From contig JACRBO010000767.1 in assembly GCA_016219235.1 (NCBI GenBank), positions 1-7,669 of the forward strand: 7,669 nucleotides of DNA, read 5' to 3'. Below, piece by piece: positions 1 to 5,683 of the stretch. The DNA is from Chloroflexota bacterium. GTDB taxonomy: Bacteria; Chloroflexota; Anaerolineae; Fen-1058. The position numbers and the translations under genes were made by a program. Position 1 is the first letter of the stretch; every line of letters begins with the position of its first letter. The notes beneath the pieces are model-generated. The model ran no database searches, was not told the DNA's origin, and saw only the letters and a list, made by a program, of their open reading frames with translations.

Positions 1-322
1 CCAGCGGCTTGACGGCCAGCGACTGAATCGTGCCCGTGCCGATCTCACCCGCCAGCGTATCGATGGGCAACAGCACCGACAGCATCACGATCAGGAAGTT
101 GGCCGCATACAGCCCGGAAATCAGCAGGAAACTGTAGCCGCTGCGAATCATCGTCGGCGAGATACGTTCCGACACACTGACGCGGCCCAACTGCTCATCG
201 ATAAACGCCATGCCCAACGTATACAACAGCAAAAAGATCGCGCTGAGAATCAGCAAGCCCCACAACACCTTGCGCCGCACCGCCTCGCGAATCGTCAACC
301 GCATAATCGTCCCGATCGACAT
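1..322 (-). CDS. ABC-2 type transporter permease, N-terminal part (cut by the left window edge)
   Basis: This is the membrane subunit of an ABC exporter; its C-terminal part lies beyond position 1. The 107 visible residues begin MSIGTIMRLTIREAVRRK. A first hydrophobic segment spans about residues 19-40 (VLWGLLILSAIFLLLY) and a second about 62-88 (FLLISGLYAANFLIVMLSVL). These are followed by GEIGTGTIQSLAVKPL, a conserved-looking ABC-2 loop after the second helix. The ATG at 322-320 shares its A with the TAA stop of the ATPase gene (TAATG), and GGAGG at 329-333 sits 6 nt upstream, so translation is probably coupled to the ATPase. An alternative start is Met7 (304-302). The substrate cannot be told from the sequence. 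It is expected to form a complex in the cytoplasmic membrane with the neighbouring ATPase. Family assignment is solid; the function beyond export is unknown. Confidence 0.88.
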   Translation of the reverse strand, partial: MSIGTIMRLTIREAVRRKVLWGLLILSAIFLLLYTLGMAFIDEQLGRVSVSERISPTMIRSGYSFLLISGLYAANFLIVMLSVLLPIDTLAGEIGTGTIQSLAVKPL

Positions 323-1251
323 TACAATCCTCCGTCCATACCCACCACCTGCAAAAACAGCGACTCCAGCGAGACGTGCTGCGGCGTCAGTGCGTACACA
401 TCCACCCCCTGCCCGATCAACCAGCGCGCCAGATCGGGCAAACGCTGTTGATCGTCGATAGTGACGTACAGTCGATCGCCGTCCACGCGCGCGTCGCGGC
501 CAAACCGATTAAGCCCGTTCAGCAAGGCGGCTCGATCGCCCGCAGGGGGTAATGGCCCGACGCGGATTTCCACCGGCACGGTACCTTGCTCCAGTTCATT
601 CATCGCCACGGCTTTGACGACTGTGCCTTGCTTGATAAACACGACCCGATCGCAAGTCACTTCGACTTCGCTCAGCAAATGCGAGTTCAGAAAGACCGTC
701 GCCCCTTGCGCGCGTTCTTCGCGGATGATGTCGCGCACCAGGATGCGGCCCACCGGATCGAGACCGCTGGTCGGCTCATCCAGGAACACTATCGCCGGGC
801 GGTTCAATAGCGCCATCGCCAGCCCCACGCGCTGCAACATGCCCTTGGAATAGCCGCGCAGTTTTTTGTTGGCGTGCTCTTCCAGCCCCACACGCTTGAG
901 CAATTCCGGCACGCGCTGTTTGCGATCAACATCCGTCATGCCGTAGAGTCGGCTGTGCAAGTGCAGGAATTCTTCACCGTTCAACCAGTCATGAAAGCGA
1001 AAATGCTCCGGCAAAAAGCCCACGCGCGATCGGGCCGCGGGCTGGCCGATCGGTTTGCCGAGCAAACGCGCTTCGCCCTTCGTCGGCGCAGCCAACCCCA
1101 GCAGCATCTTGATCGACGTGGTCTTGCCCGCGCCGTTCGGCCCCAGAAAGCCAAACACTTCGCCCTGCCCGACCTGCAAATTCAGATCGGCCACGGCCAC
1201 TTTGCGGCTGTATTCTTTGCGCAGATGTTCAGTCTCGATGGTGTAAGTCAT
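322..1251 (-). CDS. ABC transporter ATP-binding protein (ABC-2 exporter type)
   Basis: This 309-residue cytoplasmic ATPase powers the adjacent permease. Walker A is GPNGAGKT (residues 37-44, Lys43). The Q-loop region is around FLPEH (79-83), where Glu82 takes the usual Gln place, as is common in ABC-2 ATPases. The signature is YSKGM (134-138), a variant of LSGGQ. Walker B is FLDE (156-159), followed by the D-loop SGLD, and the switch His is H191 in NSHLLSE. Residues from about 215 to 309 form the C-terminal regulatory-like extension usual in this subfamily. The frame stays open upstream to an ATG at 1350, but the ATG at 1251 fits the family N-terminus (MTYTIETEHLRKEYS) and has GGAG six bases upstream. 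The upstream extension covers a perfect hairpin and looks non-coding. The stop overlaps the permease start, so the two form one operon. The substrate is unknown. Confidence 0.95.
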   Translation of the reverse strand: MTYTIETEHLRKEYSRKVAVADLNLQVGQGEVFGFLGPNGAGKTTSIKMLLGLAAPTKGEARLLGKPIGQPAARSRVGFLPEHFRFHDWLNGEEFLHLHSRLYGMTDVDRKQRVPELLKRVGLEEHANKKLRGYSKGMLQRVGLAMALLNRPAIVFLDEPTSGLDPVGRILVRDIIREERAQGATVFLNSHLLSEVEVTCDRVVFIKQGTVVKAVAMNELEQGTVPVEIRVGPLPPAGDRAALLNGLNRFGRDARVDGDRLYVTIDDQQRLPDLARWLIGQGVDVYALTPQHVSLESLFLQVVGMDGGL

Positions 1252-1282
1252 GACGTTCTCCGTAACACGCATAATACCATAG

Positions 1283-1316
1283 CAAACAGCCGCCCTTGTG
1301 ACAGAGCGGCTGTTTG
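1283..1316. repeat. Perfect 11-bp inverted repeat (hairpin) upstream of the ABC ATPase
   Basis: CAAACAGCCGC (1283-1293) and GCGGCTGTTTG (1306-1316) are exact reverse complements, separated by a 12-base loop. Read on the minus strand, the element ends about 32 bases before the ATPase start codon. It could be a leader hairpin or attenuator of the ABC operon, or a factor-assisted terminator for the MFS transcript about 300 bases upstream. No long U-run follows on the minus strand (TTTGCTATGG), so it is not a textbook intrinsic terminator. The pairing is certain; the role is not. Confidence 0.75.
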
Positions 1317-1376
1317 ATTGAAGCACACATCCCTGATCGGCGTCAAGCACTCAGGTGATCAACCAGCGGTTCTCAT

Positions 1377-1404
1377 TTTGTAGAGGCTCGCGCTGGATTG
1401 TCAA
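1377..1404 (-). promoter_or_regulatory. Candidate sigma-70 promoter for the ABC exporter operon
   Basis: On the minus strand a perfect TTGACA (-35, positions 1399-1404) is followed after 16 bases by TACAAA (-10, positions 1377-1382, 4 of 6 consensus). It would start transcription near 1370 and give a leader of about 120 nt holding the 11-bp hairpin. A weaker alternative is TTGACG at 1341-1346 with TTCAAT at 1317-1322, 18 bases apart. Only box similarity supports these. Confidence 0.35.
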
Positions 1405-1412
1405 ATCCAGCG
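1391..1412. repeat. 9-bp inverted repeat overlapping a -35 box
   Basis: CGCTGGATT (1391-1399) and AATCCAGCG (1404-1412) are exact reverse complements with the 4-base loop GTCA. The minus-strand TTGACA at 1399-1404 lies across the loop and the inner arm. It may be an operator for the ABC operon, or a terminator stem for the upstream MFS gene without a U-run. Pairing is directly visible; function is inferred. Confidence 0.6.
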
Positions 1413-1579
1413 GCTAAGCAAAGCACAACGCAAAAGCATTAGTGACTTGTCAGTTGCTCCCGCCGCTGACAGAGGACGTGCCACATCCGGTGTCCGGGCG
1501 ATGGGCGAAGCGTGGCAATCCATCCCGAGCATCACCGAGAACTCGAAATCGGCTGGAAAGTTGCTGATGATCGGCCGAC

Positions 1580-1606
1580 ATCTGTGCAATCTGTGTAATC
1601 CGTGTC
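1580..1606. repeat. Tandem 9-bp repeat, three units
   Basis: The three consecutive units are ATCTGTGCA, ATCTGTGTA and ATCCGTGTC (1580-1588, 1589-1597, 1598-1606). Read on the minus strand this is a run of ACACGGATTACACAGATTGC type, starting 7 bases after the stop codon of the MFS gene. Short intergenic runs of this kind are, to my recollection, scattered through several environmental phyla, but I cannot verify that here. Confidence 0.65.
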
Positions 1607-1613
1607 CCCCGCA

Positions 1614-2969
1614 CTACGCTGGCAGCGGCTCCGGCAGCAACACCTCTGGCACCTCATTGCCCGACTCGCGGATGGCGCGCGGCACATCGACCGTGATCAG
1701 CAGCAGCAGTCCGGCGATGAACAACACGATCAACGAGAAGATGGCCGTGCGCATGCTGCCCGTGGCCTGTGTCACCAGACCGAACAGCAGCGGCCCGATC
1801 CACGACGTGCCACGTTCACTGATCTCGTAGAAACTGAAGAACTCGGCTTCGCGTTCGTGCGGAATCATCTGCGAGAAGAGCGAACGGCTCAACGCCTGAC
1901 TGCCGCCCAGAACCAGCGCCACCACCACCGCCAGCGCCCAGAACTCGCCCACACTGCCCAGACTCAACTGCGCCCAGATGCTGGTGGCCGACCAGATCAG
2001 CAGCGTGATGATGATGGTCTTCTTCGCTCCCCGGCGCGCCGCCACCTGCCCAAAGCCCAGCGCGCCAAAGAAGGCCATGATCTGCACAGCCAGAATCACC
2101 ATCGTCAGATCGCCCGTCTCCATGCCCAACTCTTGCGCGCCGAAGATCGCCGCGACCACAATGACGGTCTGCACGCCGTCATTGTACAGCAGATAGGCAA
2201 TCAAATAGCGCAGCGTCATAGGGTACTTGCGAATTTCGCGCAACGTTTGCCGCAATTGCTTAAAGCCTACCGACAGGTAATTCTCGCCCGGCGGCATAGC
2301 CCGTTCCGCGCCGCGTTCGCGCAAGCGGCTGATCGAGATATAGCCGAAGACCAGCCACCACACACCCGCCGAGGCCAGGCTAAGGCGCGCGGCCAGCGCG
2401 CCGTCCAACCCGATCGATTCACGGAACTGATACAGCATCAAGTTGATCAGCAGCAGCAGCCCGCCGCCCGCATAGCCCAGCGCCCAGCCGCGCGACGAGG
2501 CTTGATCGCGTTGATCTTCCGAGACGATCTGCGGCAAAAAGGCGTTGTAAAACACGATCGACGCGCCAAACGCCACATTCGCCAGAATGAACAGTAAGCC
2601 GCCCAGCACATACAGCGAACCGGTGATGAAGAACAACCCGATCGTGCTGACGGCGCCCAACGCGGCAAAGAACAACATCATGCGCCGCTTCAGGTGTGAG
2701 TAATCGGCAATCGCGCTCAGGATGGGTAGTACAAACACCTGCAAAAAGACCGACAGCGACACGCAATATGTGAAAAACGATTCTGCCGCAATCGGGATGC
2801 CGATCAGTGTGAACGTGCCGCCCGCGCCCACCTGCGACTCGATCAGGCCGGTCAGATACGGTCCCAGGAACGTCGTCACCACGGTGGTCGAAAACGCCGA
2901 ATTAGCCCAGTCGTACAACATCCAGCCGCGCACTTCGCGTTTGTCGTTCTGCAGCGCCGCTTCTGTCAT
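1614..2969 (-). CDS. MFS transporter, UMF1/Atg22-like family
   Basis: This is a 451-residue polytopic membrane protein, a length normal for bacterial UMF1/Atg22-like members of the major facilitator superfamily. Family hallmarks are GWMLYDWANSAFSTTV (residues 15-30, before and into the first helix) and the second-half block GGSQALSRSLFSQMIP (355-370), followed by EFFSFYEISERGTSWIGPLLFG. About 12 hydrophobic segments are visible, with a basic central loop (RLRERGAERAMPP) dividing the halves. Yeast Atg22 exports amino acids from the vacuole; the substrate of bacterial members is not established, so no substrate is assigned. The frame extends four codons further to an ATG at 2981, but those codons are the GGAGGGGAG ribosome-binding site, so the start at 2969 is preferred. 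It is transcribed divergently from the S8 protease gene, which raises the possibility of joint control. The downstream ABC operon is 362 bases away and probably separate. Confidence 0.93.
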   Translation of the reverse strand: MTEAALQNDKREVRGWMLYDWANSAFSTTVVTTFLGPYLTGLIESQVGAGGTFTLIGIPIAAESFFTYCVSLSVFLQVFVLPILSAIADYSHLKRRMMLFFAALGAVSTIGLFFITGSLYVLGGLLFILANVAFGASIVFYNAFLPQIVSEDQRDQASSRGWALGYAGGGLLLLINLMLYQFRESIGLDGALAARLSLASAGVWWLVFGYISISRLRERGAERAMPPGENYLSVGFKQLRQTLREIRKYPMTLRYLIAYLLYNDGVQTVIVVAAIFGAQELGMETGDLTMVILAVQIMAFFGALGFGQVAARRGAKKTIIITLLIWSATSIWAQLSLGSVGEFWALAVVVALVLGGSQALSRSLFSQMIPHEREAEFFSFYEISERGTSWIGPLLFGLVTQATGSMRTAIFSLIVLFIAGLLLLITVDVPRAIRESGNEVPEVLLPEPLPA

Positions 2970-2970
2970 G

Positions 2971-2979
2971 CTCCCCTCC
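2971..2979 (-). promoter_or_regulatory. Ribosome-binding site that decides the MFS start
   Basis: The minus strand reads GGAGGGGAG directly before the ATG at 2969-2967. A start at the upstream ATG (2981) would translate through this Shine-Dalgarno sequence and has no comparable site of its own, so the shorter protein is preferred. Confidence 0.75.
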
Positions 2980-2998
2980 ACGCGATCAGAATGGGCAG

Positions 2999-3027
2999 AG
3001 TGTAGAAGCGATTGCGTTAAAAGTCAA
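2999..3027 (-). promoter_or_regulatory. Candidate promoter of the MFS gene
   Basis: On the minus strand TTGACT (-35, 3022-3027) and TACACT (-10, 2999-3004) are separated by exactly 17 bases. A start near 2992 would give a leader of about 23 nt carrying the GGAGG site. This is box similarity only, but spacing and position fit well. Confidence 0.55.
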
Positions 3028-3067
3028 TCAACAAAAGGTTAAACACCGTTAACTTATTTTCGCGAGT

Positions 3068-3103
3068 TGTCAATTGACAGTCTACCCTGCTTGGGCGTAA
3101 ACT
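3068..3103 (+). promoter_or_regulatory. Candidate promoter of the S8 protease gene, with a palindrome over the -35 box
   Basis: A perfect TTGACA (-35, 3074-3079) is followed, 18 bases later, by TAAACT (-10, 3098-3103, 4 of 6). The -35 box is the right half of a perfect 12-bp palindrome, TGTCAATTGACA (3068-3079). A protein bound there would occlude RNA polymerase, so it may be an operator. The -35 match is strong, while the -10 is mediocre. Confidence 0.5.
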
Positions 3104-3128
3104 TACCCCATCCGCGGTTCATCTCTCC

Positions 3129-3135
3129 AGGAGGT
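3129..3135 (+). promoter_or_regulatory. Ribosome-binding site supporting a GTG start
   Basis: AGGAGGT, a full-strength Shine-Dalgarno sequence, lies 5 bases before the GTG at 3141. It fixes the start of the S8 protease at that GTG rather than at the internal ATG at 3171, which would remove the basic N-terminus of the signal peptide. Confidence 0.85.
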
Positions 3136-3140
3136 CTCTC

Positions 3141-5579
3141 GTGTCGTTATACCGTTCCACGTTTGCCCGTATGTTGTTATTGGTAAGTTTGATCTGTTCC
3201 AGTTTGATCGTTCCCGCCCACCCGGCGCTTTCACAACCGACCGGGCCGGCAACTCCGGCAGTCAGCGGCGAATTGCCCACCGATCAGATCATCATCAAAT
3301 ACCGATCGGTCAACGCCGCCCTCAGCGTGCAAGCCGACGCGCCCGCAACGCTGCAACGCCTGAGCGACGCCGCCGCTGCGCCGGTGGGCTATGTGCGCGC
3401 CATGACCGACGAGATACATGTGTTGCGATTGACAGCGCGTCACCCGTTGGCCGAAGTCGCCGCGATCGCCGATCGGTTGGCAAAACTGCCCGAAGTCGAA
3501 TACGCTGAACCCGATCGCATCTTGCGCCCCCTGCTCGTCCCGAATGATCCGCAGTACACCAATCAGTGGCATTACTTTGGCGCGTACGGCATCGATGCGC
3601 CCGCCGCCTGGGACATCACCACCGGCTCGACGGACATCGTCGTGGCCGTGATCGATACGGGCATTCTGAGCCACGCCGATCTGGCCGGCCGCACCCTGCC
3701 CGGCTACGATTTCATTACAGATGTTTTTGTGGCCAATGATGGCGGCGGACGCGACGCCGATCCCAGTGATCCCGGCGACTGGAGCACGGCGGGTGAATGC
3801 TACACAGGCTCGCCAGCCGAAAGCAGCAGCTGGCACGGCACGCACGTCGCAGGCACCATCGGTGCAGCCAGTAATAATAACTTCGGCGTAGCTGGTATTA
3901 ACTGGGTGTCCAAGATTCTGCCGGTGCGTGTGCTGGGCAAGTGCGGTGGTGATGAAGCCGATATCATCGACGCCATGCGATGGGCGGCAGGCCTCAGCGT
4001 GGTTGGCGTGCCCGGTAATCCTAATCCGGCTAAAGTCTTGAATCTTAGTTTAGGCGGGTCAGGCGCATGCGGCCTGACGCAGCAAGCCGCCATCGACGAG
4101 ATTGTAGCTCACGGCACAACGGTGGTGGTTGCCGCCGGCAACAGCAATCAAGATGCCGCCAACTTCAACCCGGCCAGCTGCAACAACGTCGTCTCAGTGG
4201 CCGCCACTGATTCAGCCGGGCAGCGCGCCTATTACAGCAACTTCGGCAGCGTCGTCGATATTGCCGCGCCCGGTGGCGCACAAAGCTTTGCCAATGACCC
4301 GGCTGGCGTGCTCTCGACACTGAATGCCGGAACCACCACGCCTGGCGCGGACAATTACATCTACTATCAGGGCACCAGCATGGCCGCGCCGCATGTGGCG
4401 GGCATCGCCTCGCTGGTCGTATCGCTCATCCCAAGCGCCACACCGGCCCAGGTCAGCCAGATCATGCGGAACACCGTCAAGGCCTTCCCCGGCGGCAGCA
4501 CCTGCAACACGTCGATCTGCGGCCCCGGCATCGCCAGCGCCTTCAACTCAGTCAACGGCCTGCCGCGCATCACCGACTTCAGCCCCAAGCAAGTACCGAT
4601 GGGCAGTCTAACCACCACCCTCACCATCACCGGCGCGAACTTTGTTAGTGGTTCGATCGTGAAGTGGAATAGCACCAATCTGGCGACGACCTACGTCAAT
4701 GCCAACAATTTGACCGCCGTGATCTCGACCTCGCTATTGATCGTGCCAACGGTGGGCAAAATCACGGTCAGCGGCACTCACGCCACCTATGGCAGCCTGA
4801 CCACCGCCGCGCGGAGCGTCGTGGTGCTGGGTGATCAATTCGTGTATTTGCCGATCATCGCCAACGGCTTCAAGCAGACACCCAATGCGCCGGTCTTGAT
4901 CGCCATCAACAACCCGGCCAGCGCCAACACTTATTCGGTCGTCTGGAATTCGGTGCCGGGCGCAACGAGCTACACCCTGCAAGAAGACGACAATGCGAGT
5001 TTCAGCAGCCCGGCCACGGCCTACAGTGGAGCGGGCACCTCGCAGGCGTTTGCCAGCAAGCCCGTCGGCACCTACTACTATCGCGTCAACGCCGCCAACG
5101 CCTATGGCAACAGCGCGTGGAGCGTCACACGCTCGACGGCGGTGGCGGGCGCATCAAATCTGCCGGTGGCCGGTTTCTGGGAAAGCGCGACGGGCGATGA
5201 GTTCTACGTTACAACCGATCGCACGAATGTAGACGACTTTGCCATATACATCAACGTCAATGGCTGCGGCTCGTATAAAATCACCCACACAACGCCGGTC
5301 CCGATCACGAGCAATCAGTTCTCGTTCACTGGCTCGTTCTACGCCTCAGGCACGTTTAACAGCACCACTTCCGCCAGCGGCCAGGATGGACTAAGCGGCT
5401 TCGTCATTTCTGGTTGCGGCACCATCAATGGCGGCCCGTGGAATTGGTCCGCAACCTGGCAACACGCCGCGCTGGTTAGCGAGCCACAAATCACGCTGGG
5501 CACAGTGACCGATGAAAACGGCGTGACACGCACAGCGCTGATCGCCGTGTCACATAACGCGCACGCCGTGCAGCGCTGA
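3141..5579 (+). CDS. Secreted subtilisin-family (S8) serine protease with IPT/TIG-like, Fn3-like and C-terminal beta domains
   Basis: This 812-residue exported endopeptidase has a GTG start. The signal peptide covers about residues 1-31 (basic N-terminus, core MLLLVSLICSSLIV, likely cleavage near Ser31). An inhibitor-I9-like propeptide spans about 48-125 (DQIIIKYRS to VEYAEPDRI). The catalytic domain runs from about 138 to 472 with Asp172 (VIDTGI), His232 (WHGTHVAGT), oxyanion Asn334 (AAGN) and Ser413 (GTSMAAPHVAG), so the triad is intact. The insert before His232 (GDWSTAGECYTGSPAESSS) resembles extracellular basic proteases of the Dichelobacter/Xanthomonas type. Six cysteines in the catalytic domain could form three disulfides. 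Next come an IPT/TIG-like domain (about 475-561), the linker motif VYLPII (568-573), an Fn3-like domain (about 583-668), and a beta domain (about 677-775) with two GCG cysteines and a closing GPWNWSATW. A terminator follows the gene. Substrates are unknown, but extracellular protein breakdown is likely. Confidence 0.95.
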   Translation: MSLYRSTFARMLLLVSLICSSLIVPAHPALSQPTGPATPAVSGELPTDQIIIKYRSVNAALSVQADAPATLQRLSDAAAAPVGYVRAMTDEIHVLRLTARHPLAEVAAIADRLAKLPEVEYAEPDRILRPLLVPNDPQYTNQWHYFGAYGIDAPAAWDITTGSTDIVVAVIDTGILSHADLAGRTLPGYDFITDVFVANDGGGRDADPSDPGDWSTAGECYTGSPAESSSWHGTHVAGTIGAASNNNFGVAGINWVSKILPVRVLGKCGGDEADIIDAMRWAAGLSVVGVPGNPNPAKVLNLSLGGSGACGLTQQAAIDEIVAHGTTVVVAAGNSNQDAANFNPASCNNVVSVAATDSAGQRAYYSNFGSVVDIAAPGGAQSFANDPAGVLSTLNAGTTTPGADNYIYYQGTSMAAPHVAGIASLVVSLIPSATPAQVSQIMRNTVKAFPGGSTCNTSICGPGIASAFNSVNGLPRITDFSPKQVPMGSLTTTLTITGANFVSGSIVKWNSTNLATTYVNANNLTAVISTSLLIVPTVGKITVSGTHATYGSLTTAARSVVVLGDQFVYLPIIANGFKQTPNAPVLIAINNPASANTYSVVWNSVPGATSYTLQEDDNASFSSPATAYSGAGTSQAFASKPVGTYYYRVNAANAYGNSAWSVTRSTAVAGASNLPVAGFWESATGDEFYVTTDRTNVDDFAIYINVNGCGSYKITHTTPVPITSNQFSFTGSFYASGTFNSTTSASGQDGLSGFVISGCGTINGGPWNWSATWQHAALVSEPQITLGTVTDENGVTRTALIAVSHNAHAVQR

Positions 5580-5610
5580 TCGCTCACTGCCTCATATCTT
5601 GCCCCCTATG

Positions 5611-5641
5611 ACCGCCGGACTATTGTCCGGCGGTTTCGTTT
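5611..5641 (+). terminator. Intrinsic terminator after the S8 protease gene
   Basis: ACCGCCGGAC (5611-5620) pairs perfectly with GTCCGGCGGT (5625-5634) around a TATT loop, followed by TTCGTTT. The 10-bp GC-rich stem with a T-rich tail, 31 bases after the stop codon, is a good Rho-independent terminator. It suggests the downstream metalloprotease has its own transcript or depends on read-through. Confidence 0.85.
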
Positions 5642-5683
5642 GAGGTAGGGTAGTCTATCTCTTTCGCACAACAGGAGCGCCGT

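Larger units (their letters stand above)
1252..1613. other. Non-coding interval between the transporter genes
   Basis: This 362-base stretch lies between the stop of the MFS gene and the start of the ABC ATPase gene, both on the minus strand. No open frame here has a convincing start, composition or family resemblance. It contains three recognisable elements, listed separately: an 11-bp perfect inverted repeat close to the ATPase start, a 9-bp inverted repeat overlapping a TTGACA box, and three tandem copies of a 9-base unit next to the MFS stop. The remainder, about 1413-1579, shows nothing I can name. Confidence 0.7.

Noticed and set aside
1252..1350. A 33-residue N-terminal extension of the ABC ATPase to the ATG at 1350
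   Set aside because: The extension does not resemble the family, includes the 11-bp hairpin, and the ATG at 1251 has a well-placed GGAG, whereas no good site precedes 1350.
1602..2597. A 331-codon open frame on the plus strand, antisense to the MFS gene
   Set aside because: Its product is extremely rich in Arg, Gln and His with no family resemblance, as expected from the antisense of a GC-rich membrane-protein gene. The minus-strand frame has clear UMF1 motifs.
3035..3060. A possible terminator: AAGGTTAA/GTTAACTT followed by ATTTT
   Set aside because: The stem is A/T-rich with a bulged base, and it lies between divergent promoters where no transcript needs to end on the plus strand.
3464..3471. 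A cyanobacterial HIP1 octamer (GCGATCGC) as evidence of cyanobacterial origin
   Set aside because: Only a single full octamer was found. The excess concerns the inner hexamer CGATCG with varied flanks.
3231..3845. A 204-codon open frame on the minus strand inside the S8 protease gene
   Set aside because: It is the reverse of a clearly functional protease domain, with no plausible ribosome-binding site identified and no recognisable motif.
5640..5668. A promoter for the metalloprotease gene starting with TTGAGG at 5640-5645
   Set aside because: At 17-base spacing the -10 position reads TTCGCA, which does not resemble TATAAT, and no better pair was found.
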